Positions 28,595-35,261 of a stretch of DNA of 35,261 bases are shown here, piece after piece. The DNA is from Prochlorococcus sp. HOT208_60m_813B04 (GTDB taxonomy: Bacteria > Cyanobacteriota > Cyanobacteriia > PCC-6307 > Cyanobiaceae). The notes under the pieces were generated by a model. That model was not told where the DNA came from, ran no database searches, and worked only from the letters and a program-made list of their open reading frames with translations. Positions within the stretch are counted from its first letter, which is position 1, and each line of letters starts with the position of its first letter. The stretch covers positions 1 to 35,261 of the forward strand of contig MWOU01000129.1 in the NCBI GenBank assembly GCA_002025975.1. The letters run 5' to 3'. Both the position numbers and the translations under genes were made by a program.

Positions 28595-30682
28595 ATGGAT
28601 ACTTCAATTTTTAAATATGGAGAATTACCTGAATTTAAAAAATTTACGCCCGAAAGCATAAGTAAACAATTTCCAGTCGTTCTAAAAAAAATATCTGAAG
28701 ATTTTAAAAACATAGAAAAAAATTTATCTAACTATTTGATACACAATGATTTAAATTGGGAAAATGTAATAAATCCCTTAAATGAACTCAATGAAATTCT
28801 TAGATGGAGTTGGGGAGTAATAAGTCACCTAAATGCAGTAAACAATACCGAAAGCCTAAGAGACATTTATTCAAAATTTCTTCCAGAGATTATTAACTTA
28901 AGTAATAAATTCGGACAAAGTAAAATAATTTACAATTCTTTAGTCAAGCTTAAAGAGACAAATAACTTTGATCAAATCAAAAACAGAATTTTGGATAAAG
29001 AAATTCTTGAGATGCAACATAGAGGTATTTCGCTTCAAAAGACTGATCAAGAAGAATTCAACAAAATTTCAGAAAAGCTTGGAAAGCTATCAACAGACTT
29101 CAGCAATAATGTTCTTGATGCGACAAATAAATGGTTTTTAATATTAAATAAAAAATCTGAAGTCGATGGTCTCCCTGAACGAGTACTTGAATTAATGGCA
29201 ATTTCTGCTCACAACCACTTAAAAAAAGATGAAGAAGTCGATTTCAATAATGGGCCTTGGAAATTAAGTCTAGATATACCAACTTATACTTCATTTATGA
29301 CATATGCCACCGACCGCAACCTTAGAGAGAAAATATATAAGGCATTCGTTGGTAGGGCATCACAAGGAGAAAAAAATAATTCTCAAATCATTGAAGAGAT
29401 ATTATCTCTTAGAACTAAACAGGCTAATCTTCTCGGTTATAAAAATTGGGCAGAACTAAGTTTGTCAACGAAAATGGCGAAAGAAATAAAAAATGTTGAA
29501 AACCTTTTAGAAGAATTGAGAGAGCCAGCATTCAAAACCGCAAAAATTGAATTAGAAACCCTCGATAAGTTTTCTAAAGCTAATGGATTTCCAAAATCAC
29601 AGAATATCGAGCCATGGGATATTAGTTATTGGTCCGAACTTCTTAGAAAGGAAAAGCTCAATTTAGATCAAGAGTCTTTGAGACCTTGGTTCCCACTAAA
29701 TGATGTTTTAAAAGGTTTATTTAAATTAAGTGAAAAGCTTTTTGAAATTAAAGTAATCGAGGCAACTGATGAAGCACCTCTGTGGAATGATGACGTTTTA
29801 TTTTTTAATATTCTCAATAAAGAAAATGACAAAATAGCATCATTCTACCTAGATCCATATTCGAGGCCAGAATCAAAAAGAGGAGGGGCTTGGATGGATG
29901 AATGTTTGAATAAAAATAATGTTGGGAAAAAGACCCTCCCGGTAGCTTATCTCGTTTGTAATCAGACTCCACCATCAAAAGATAAACCTAGTTTGATGAG
30001 TTTTGAAGAAGTGCAGACACTTTTCCATGAATTTGGTCATGGTCTTCAACACATGCTTACTACTGTAAATCTTCCTCAAGCAGCTGGAATTAACAACGTT
30101 GAGTGGGATGCAGTCGAACTTCCAAGTCAATTTATGGAAAACTGGTGTTTTCATAAAAATACACTTATGAATATTGCTAAACACTACAAAACAGGAGAGA
30201 AATTATCCGATGAGAATTTTGAGAAGCTCCTAAAGAATAGAACTTTTAATTGTGGTATGGCTACTCTGAGACAACTACATTTTGCGATTACAGACCTCAG
30301 ATTACACAGTAGCATTGATAAAAACAATGGTAAAACAGCGGATGAAATAAGAAGAGAAATTGCAAAACAAACTACTGTTATTAAACCAATTCAAGAAGAT
30401 CACTTTCTTTGTTGTTTTAGTCATATATTTGCAGGCGGATATTCTGCAGGATATTACTCATATAAATGGGCTGAAGTTCTAAGTGCTGATGCATTTTCAA
30501 TGTTTGAAGAAGCTGATCTAGAAAACCCTGAAGATTTAAAGTTAATAGGGAAGAAATTCAAAGATACAATACTTAGCTTAGGAGGAAGCTTACCTCCGTT
30601 AGACATATTTAAACTATTCAGAGGAAGAGAGCCACAAACGGATTCCTTAATAAGGCACTTAGGTCTATCTGAAGCTACTTAA
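28595..30682 (+). CDS. prlC: Oligopeptidase A-like M3 zinc metallopeptidase
   Basis: Degrades short peptides, including released signal peptides, in the cytoplasm. The 695-residue length and all-helical pattern fit family M3. The zinc site is complete: HEFGH at 478-482 (FHEFGHGLQHML) and the third ligand Glu508 in DAVELPSQFMENW. The C-terminal FSHIFAGGYSAGYYSYKWAEVLSADAF is the substrate-binding block of this family. It ends with TAA at 30680-30682, 8 bases inside the end of the convergent lipase-like gene. It may act with lepB elsewhere in the window; that link is inference. Confidence 0.94.
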   Translation: MDTSIFKYGELPEFKKFTPESISKQFPVVLKKISEDFKNIEKNLSNYLIHNDLNWENVINPLNELNEILRWSWGVISHLNAVNNTESLRDIYSKFLPEIINLSNKFGQSKIIYNSLVKLKETNNFDQIKNRILDKEILEMQHRGISLQKTDQEEFNKISEKLGKLSTDFSNNVLDATNKWFLILNKKSEVDGLPERVLELMAISAHNHLKKDEEVDFNNGPWKLSLDIPTYTSFMTYATDRNLREKIYKAFVGRASQGEKNNSQIIEEILSLRTKQANLLGYKNWAELSLSTKMAKEIKNVENLLEELREPAFKTAKIELETLDKFSKANGFPKSQNIEPWDISYWSELLRKEKLNLDQESLRPWFPLNDVLKGLFKLSEKLFEIKVIEATDEAPLWNDDVLFFNILNKENDKIASFYLDPYSRPESKRGGAWMDECLNKNNVGKKTLPVAYLVCNQTPPSKDKPSLMSFEEVQTLFHEFGHGLQHMLTTVNLPQAAGINNVEWDAVELPSQFMENWCFHKNTLMNIAKHYKTGEKLSDENFEKLLKNRTFNCGMATLRQLHFAITDLRLHSSIDKNNGKTADEIRREIAKQTTVIKPIQEDHFLCCFSHIFAGGYSAGYYSYKWAEVLSADAFSMFEEADLENPEDLKLIGKKFKDTILSLGGSLPPLDIFKLFRGREPQTDSLIRHLGLSEAT

Positions 30683-31286
30683 TAATTTCATCGATTATTT
30701 TATCAACAACAGATTTATTTCTTACAAGGTTTCTATGTTTATATACTTTTACTGATATTTTTTTCCCAAAATTTAAATTTGTCCACCAGCCAGGGAAAAC
30801 CATCATATCCCAATAGGTAAAGAAATTTATACACTCAATTTCATCAAGAAAAAAATCATTATTTGCGAGTTCTCTTAAAAACTTACTATTTATTTTCATT
30901 TCTGATATTCCTCTAAAGGGGTATTTAGGTATTAATTGAGCCATCAAAGTTCCTTTGTGAGGGGAACCTATAGATATTAATCTTCTTGTTCTTTTATAAC
31001 CATTAAATTTTTGAAGCCAGTATCTTCCAATTATTCCTCCCATAGAAAATCCCAAAATATCTATTTCTTTTTCTAAACCATATTTCCCTAAAATTAATTC
31101 GTTTAATTTTTTTGTCAAATCCAGAATTGAAGTCATTCCATATGAATGCTTGAGAGTTGGGGCAAAATATTCAATGCCAATATCATCAAGTTTTGAGGTA
31201 ATAGAAGAAAAAATACTTGAAGTATTCCAAAGACCATGAATCAATATAATGGGATTTCTTTTTTCCAATACTTTAATTATTTTCAA
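30675..31286 (-). CDS. Small alpha/beta-hydrolase, lipase/PGAP1-like
   Basis: A 203-residue esterase-like protein of unknown substrate. The oxyanion segment PIILIHGLWN (12-21) precedes the nucleophile elbow GFSMGG (79-84, Ser81), with candidate catalytic Asp160 (TYWDMMVFPG) and His184 (YKHRNLVRN). SIGSPHKGT is typical of triacylglycerol-lipase-like members. No signal peptide is visible. The start seems to be TTG at 31286, within the end of folB (14-base overlap), as no ATG occurs before the conserved region. Its 3' end overlaps convergent prlC by 8 bases. Confidence 0.8.
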   Translation of the reverse strand: MKIIKVLEKRNPIILIHGLWNTSSIFSSITSKLDDIGIEYFAPTLKHSYGMTSILDLTKKLNELILGKYGLEKEIDILGFSMGGIIGRYWLQKFNGYKRTRRLISIGSPHKGTLMAQLIPKYPFRGISEMKINSKFLRELANNDFFLDEIECINFFTYWDMMVFPGWWTNLNFGKKISVKVYKHRNLVRNKSVVDKIIDEIIK

Positions 31287-31635
31287 GAATTCTTACAATT
31301 GAAACCTTCCCATCGAAACCTGTAATTGGAGGACTACATTTTGTCAAAATAATCTTAACTTTAGAAAACTCAAATTCTTGATCAATGATTTCTAAAATTT
31401 CGTTTGAATATTTTTCGATTGTGAAACAATATATTTTCTTTGATTGGTCTTTTAAAATTTGAACTAATTTTGAATAGTCAATTGTTTTTTCAATATCATC
31501 ATTTACTGTACATTTTTCAAAATCAGTCCACAAAAATATATCTAGAATAAATAGTTGTCCTAATTCCCTTTCTTCATCAAGAACGCCAACCCTAGCCCAA
31601 AGTTTAATATTCTCAATTTTTAAAAAGGTTTCCAT
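31273..31635 (-). CDS. folB: Dihydroneopterin aldolase
   Basis: Cleaves 7,8-dihydroneopterin to 6-hydroxymethyl-dihydropterin in folate synthesis. The 120-residue protein is of normal size. It starts KIENIKLWARVGVLDEERELGQ, with the substrate-binding Glu21/Glu22 region, has DYSKLVQIL in the middle, TIEKYS around Glu74, and the catalytic lysine Lys99 in LTKCSPPITGF. It lies 2 bases after proA and overlaps the lipase-like gene by 14 bases, so the three are likely cotranscribed. Confidence 0.92.
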   Translation of the reverse strand: METFLKIENIKLWARVGVLDEERELGQLFILDIFLWTDFEKCTVNDDIEKTIDYSKLVQILKDQSKKIYCFTIEKYSNEILEIIDQEFEFSKVKIILTKCSPPITGFDGKVSIVRILENN

Positions 31636-31637
31636 CT

Positions 31638-32961
31638 TTAAAAGTTTTGAAGATCTTTATGTGTATAGATAGCCTTTCCTGATGAAAAATCATCAACAAT
31701 ATGTCCATCACCTTTTAGGAAATATTTATAAGTTACCAAACCTTCAAGGCCTACAGGTCCCCTTGGTGGAAGAGTTTGAGTAGATATACCAACTTCAGCA
31801 CCAAATCCATATCTAAAACCATCTGCAAACCTTGTAGAGCAATTATGAAAAACACCTGCACTATCAACTACATTCATAAATTTATTGGCAGTATTTGAAT
31901 TTTCAGTAATTATTCCATCTGTATGTTTCGAACTATATTTTTGAATATGTGTGATTGCTGCCTCAAGATCATCAACAATTTTTACCGAAAGAATTAAATC
32001 CAAATATTCAGTTTTCCAATCTTCTAGGCTAGCCGCATATTTTAAACCTAATTCAAGTGATCTCTTATCTCCGATTAATTTAACATCATTAGAATTAAAT
32101 AGAGGGATGGCTTTTTCTAAAAAAGCTGTTGCGATATCTTTATGGACTAATAAAGTTTCTATAGCATTACACGCAGCGGGATATTGAATTTTGCTGTCCA
32201 AAGCGACTGATAAAGCCATCTCTAGATTTGCCTCAATATCTATAAACAAGTGACAAATTCCATCAGCATGACCTAGTACAGGAATTCTTGTATTCTCTTG
32301 AATAAATTTAACTAATTCATTACTTCCTCTTGGAATTATTAAATTAATATATTTCTCCAGACTTAACATCGCCATGCTATCTTTTCTACTCGTTAGTAAA
32401 CATATTGCATTTTTATCAAGACCTGCTTCATTCAAACCTTCTTGCAATGCTTTCACAATTGAAGTATTTGTTAAATTGGCTTCACTGCCACCTTTTAGCA
32501 TTACTCCATTACCTGATCTTATTGCTAAAGAACTAATCTGCATCACGGCATCTGGCCTTGATTCAAAAATAACCCCTAAAACTCCAATTGGTACAGTTTT
32601 TCTTTCTAAGATCAATTCCTTTGAAAGCTCTCTTTTAATTTGAACTTGATTTACGGGATCAGCCAAATCTCCAACTTTTCTAACCCCTTCAATTCCTGAA
32701 TTTAATTTTGATTTTGACAACTTTAATCTGGAAAGTAAAGCCCCCCCCAGAAATACCTTTTTTTTCTGCACTTGAATAATCCTCATTATTAGCCTCTAAT
32801 ATTTCTTTAGAATTTTTTTCTAGATAATCAGCCATGAAATTTAAGGCTTTAATTCGATTTTGATTTTCAGTCTGACTTATTTTTATTGATGCAAAACGAA
32901 CTTTCTCAGCTTTTTCTAAAAGATCATTACTTGGTTGAGGAACTTCAAAGATATTATCCAT
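31638..32961 (-). CDS. proA: Gamma-glutamyl phosphate reductase, frame interrupted near residue 72
   Basis: Reduces gamma-glutamyl phosphate to glutamate semialdehyde for proline synthesis. The N-terminal part (32961 to about 32741) reads [21 protein letters not shown] and ends in EKKGISG; the rest, in another frame, reads [14 protein letters not shown] and continues through [38 protein letters not shown] and the active-site cysteine in [11 protein letters not shown] to RGPVGLEGL. The two parts meet exactly at a G8 run (32741-32748). With seven G the frames join into about 440 residues, near the usual cyanobacterial size. Downstream codons are well conserved with no extra stops, so decay is recent or the gene is rescued, or the extra base is an error. 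An ATG at 32786 could start the second part but would lack the N-terminus. Confidence 0.9.
32741..32748 (-). other. G8 homopolymer at the proA frame break, with A8 nearby
   Basis: Eight G on the coding strand where the proA frame changes by one base. Thirteen to twenty bases earlier in the gene lies an A8 run (about 32757-32765). G8 is the longest G/C run I noticed in this AT-rich window. Either run could slip; losing one base from either restores the frame. Confidence 0.7.
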
Positions 32962-33027
32962 AATATTTTTTAGTTAATTTAATATTAATTCAAATTTACG
33001 CATCTTTAAACTAAATTTCTGTTTGAG

Positions 33028-35261
33028 TTAATATCTAAAAAATAATTGAACTTGACTTTTCCAACCCCCATTGGAATCATAAGAACCTAATAATTCTAAG
33101 TTTGGATTAGCCTGAAAAGTCAAAATTCCTGTAGATGAAAGATCATCTCTAGCTGGAACGGTTTGCAAGGCAAAATTTATCGCATCAGTAATATCAATTC
33201 CTAGTTCGGCTACCCAAGCTTGAGAAGAAAATTCCTCATTAGAAGATGATTGACCATCATTTTCTATATCTAAATTTTCATTGGAAAAAATATTATTTAA
33301 GGAATCATTATTTTCTATTAACGCTGGATATAAAGATAACTGGAATCTTTCACTAAAAGCATCAGCATTATTAAGTTGAGATATAAATGCTCTATTTATT
33401 AAATTTGCAGAATTACCTCCAATTAAACCAATTATTTGTGATCTGTTATAGCTTGGCGTACTCCTTAATTGGATTCTTCTATTTTCATCTGCAAAAGATA
33501 ATTGATCTAAAAATCCTTCGTAAGATGCTTCAATTTTGATAAGCCTTGAATTACCAATCCCAAAAGATCCAAAACCACTTGAAGTGGAATTTTCATTAAG
33601 ATCATCTGAGATGTTTGAATCCTTATTATTTTCACTTATAGGTATTATAGAATCTGGAACTCTACTAACCAGAGAAAAATTAATAAATGGAACAAAACCA
33701 CTTCTTGATGCAAATAAAATATAATTGTCTTTATTTTTATCAAGTTTAAATGGTGTAGTATATAAATTAGCTCTACCTTTTTTAAGATAAATTAGACCTC
33801 TAGCATTTAAATCTTTTCCTACCTTTCCGTTTATATTAAGGTCTAATTTGGTATCTAAAGAAGCTTGAACTATTTCAGAATATTGAAGTTTAAAATCAGG
33901 CCCAAGTTTTAATTTAAGATTTTTAAAACTCAAATTATCCAAATAATTAGGTAATGTCTCTCCTAATAGAACTGAATTTAAAATTGTTTCGTTTGAAATT
34001 ATTTCAATATTCTGCTTATTATTCCAGTAGAGTTCTGGCCAATCCTTTGAATCTTCCTTTAGTTTAGTATCTTTATTTAACTTATTATTTTGATTATTTC
34101 TATTAAAGTTAATAAATCCATTATTAAGAGATAAATTACCGCCTAAAACAGGATTTTCAAACGATCCACTTAAATCTATATCTGAATCAATTAGAAAATT
34201 AGAATTGTCTGTCTTCAAATTAAATTTATTAGTTCTTATATTAATATCTGATTTATTAGAATCATTTTTACTATAAAAAGGCAAAGAACCTCTAATAAAA
34301 ATATCTCCAGAATCTTCTACTTTTGCTTTTAGATTCTTGATCTCTAAAGAGTCAAAATCAAAAATTATCACGCTATTAATATCTTTTATTATATTGTTAT
34401 AAAAATCAATTTCGGAATCTTTAATTACTATAAAACCGTTCAAGATTGGTTTATCTAAACTCCCTTTAATTATCAACCGAAGATTCACATCACCTTCTTT
34501 AAAGGTAAAGTATTCATTAGCAAAAATATCTATTAACTCAATAAATTTTCCATTTCCAATCAATCTTAGATCTAAGTTATCTGATTTATTTAAAGGTATT
34601 GAGCCTTTAATATTTACTGGGATTTCAGAATCATTTAGCAAAAGGGAAAAATCAATATCAAAAATAGAATTATTAAATTCAACTAGTCCTTTATCAAAGA
34701 TTATTATGTTATTTTTAATTGATGAATTATCGGAAGAAATTTCACTAAAGAAAGATTTTGTATCAAGATCATATAATAAATTCAAATCCAACCCTCCAAA
34801 AAAATCTCTTGGTTTATTTAGAAAGATATTTACTGCACTTAAAGGTAATTTTTTAATTCTTAAAGAGCCTTCCCCTTTTAATAATCCTCCTTCCAAATCA
34901 ATAGAAAATTCCTCCTTATTGTTCTCATAGTTATCTTTTGATAAATCAAGATAGCCATTTAATTTTGCATTTAATTTGTAATTTGCGGGTCTATCGCCCT
35001 GAATAGTAATTTTGCCATTGTATCTACTTCTAAATTTATTAAAATATTTTTTCAACTTAAATTTGTCTTCCAGCAAATTATTATTTTCAATAAAGTTATT
35101 TATAAAATCGATCCTCTCTTTAAATGATTTATTATCTTTATTTATTTCCAAATCATCCAAAATATTCGATTTACTTACAGGGATCACTTTTTTATTATCA
35201 AAGTTAAAAATATCAACAGCGGTAAGAATAGTCCAACTAGTGCTTATATCCTTGAATTCTG
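33028..35261 (-). CDS. tamB: TamB/DUF490 family envelope protein, C-terminal part; 5' end beyond the right edge
   Basis: TamB-like proteins bridge the inner and outer membranes and move lipid or assist outer-membrane assembly; the plastid relative is TIC236. About 743 residues are visible. The frame stays open to the edge (reading EFKDISTSWTILTAVD upstream), so the GTG at 35187 is internal, not the start. Beta-rich repeats fill the first 400 residues. The C-terminal DUF490 domain shows FKNLKLKLGPDFKLQYSEIVQASLDTKLDLNINGKVG and GLIYLKKGRANLYTTPFKLD, and the protein ends in an aromatic beta-strand QVQLFFRY. It is rich in Asn, Ser and Asp. It lies 66 bases upstream of proA. Confidence 0.85.
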   Translation of the reverse strand, partial: EFKDISTSWTILTAVDIFNFDNKKVIPVSKSNILDDLEINKDNKSFKERIDFINNFIENNNLLEDKFKLKKYFNKFRSRYNGKITIQGDRPANYKLNAKLNGYLDLSKDNYENNKEEFSIDLEGGLLKGEGSLRIKKLPLSAVNIFLNKPRDFFGGLDLNLLYDLDTKSFFSEISSDNSSIKNNIIIFDKGLVEFNNSIFDIDFSLLLNDSEIPVNIKGSIPLNKSDNLDLRLIGNGKFIELIDIFANEYFTFKEGDVNLRLIIKGSLDKPILNGFIVIKDSEIDFYNNIIKDINSVIIFDFDSLEIKNLKAKVEDSGDIFIRGSLPFYSKNDSNKSDINIRTNKFNLKTDNSNFLIDSDIDLSGSFENPVLGGNLSLNNGFINFNRNNQNNKLNKDTKLKEDSKDWPELYWNNKQNIEIISNETILNSVLLGETLPNYLDNLSFKNLKLKLGPDFKLQYSEIVQASLDTKLDLNINGKVGKDLNARGLIYLKKGRANLYTTPFKLDKNKDNYILFASRSGFVPFINFSLVSRVPDSIIPISENNKDSNISDDLNENSTSSGFGSFGIGNSRLIKIEASYEGFLDQLSFADENRRIQLRSTPSYNRSQIIGLIGGNSANLINRAFISQLNNADAFSERFQLSLYPALIENNDSLNNIFSNENLDIENDGQSSSNEEFSSQAWVAELGIDITDAINFALQTVPARDDLSSTGILTFQANPNLELLGSYDSNGGWKSQVQLFFRY

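Noticed and set aside
32784-32786. ATG as a true start of a separate short proA
   Set aside because: It would drop the conserved N-terminal region, which is intact in the next frame just upstream; a frame break explains it better.
35185-35187. GTG as the start of the TamB-like gene
   Set aside because: The frame stays open upstream to the window edge, and TamB proteins are much longer.
1-35261. CRISPR arrays, insertion sequences, phage or toxin-antitoxin genes, tRNA or rRNA genes
   Set aside because: No spaced direct repeats, transposase, integrase or RNA-gene signature was seen; almost all of the window is accounted for by housekeeping genes.

Overview
The window is AT-rich, densely packed and made almost entirely of housekeeping genes. 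The gene set (phylloquinone MenB/MenD, solanesyl diphosphate synthase, NdhD, glycogen synthase, DUF760 and DUF4336 proteins shared by cyanobacteria and plastids) together with the low GC, very short spacers and small operons points to a cyanobacterium, most likely a high-light-adapted Prochlorococcus. This identification rests on recognised protein families and gene style, not on a database search. I see no rRNA, tRNA, insertion sequence, prophage, integrase or CRISPR array, and no gene-free stretch longer than about 170 bases.

Layout. (1) 1-6078, minus strand: comB-like phosphatase, nitrilase-family amidase, cell-wall amidase, murI, sds, then acs, which runs off the left edge. The first five form a tight operon-like run. 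(2) 6207-9814, plus strand: aroA, a stand-alone MnmC-type methyltransferase and glmU. (3) 9816-15347, minus strand: menD, menB, glgA, murF. (4) 15397-16362, plus strand: signal peptidase I and a DUF760 protein. (5) 16368-21444, minus strand: a membrane protein with a GTPase-like region, a DUF697 protein, a three-gene manganese-type ABC importer and a DUF4336 protein. (6) 21610-30682, plus strand: an Arg/Gly-rich small protein, trpS, thrS, a glucokinase, thrB, ndhD and an M3 oligopeptidase. (7) 30675-35261, minus strand: a TamB-like protein running off the right edge, proA, folB and a small lipase-like protein.

How the genes work together: peptidoglycan and envelope (murI, murF, glmU, amidase, lepB, tamB), photosynthetic cofactors and electron transport (sds, menB, menD, ndhD, manganese import), amino acids (aroA, thrB, proA, two tRNA synthetases) and central carbon (acs, glgA, glk).

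The most notable signals are two genes interrupted by a one-base excess in a homopolymer: proA (a run of 8 G on the coding strand, with a run of 8 A close by) and the GTPase-like/DUF697 pair (a run of 9 A). Other genes here carry A8 or A9 runs that are fully in frame. Frame-restoring slippage, recent mutation or assembly error are all possible. I did not find a convincing new defence system or mobile element. Other points of interest are a 10-bp perfect inverted repeat around a possible promoter between comB and aroA, the link between a DUF4336 gene and the Mn importer, many non-ATG starts, and convergent genes whose ends touch or overlap.
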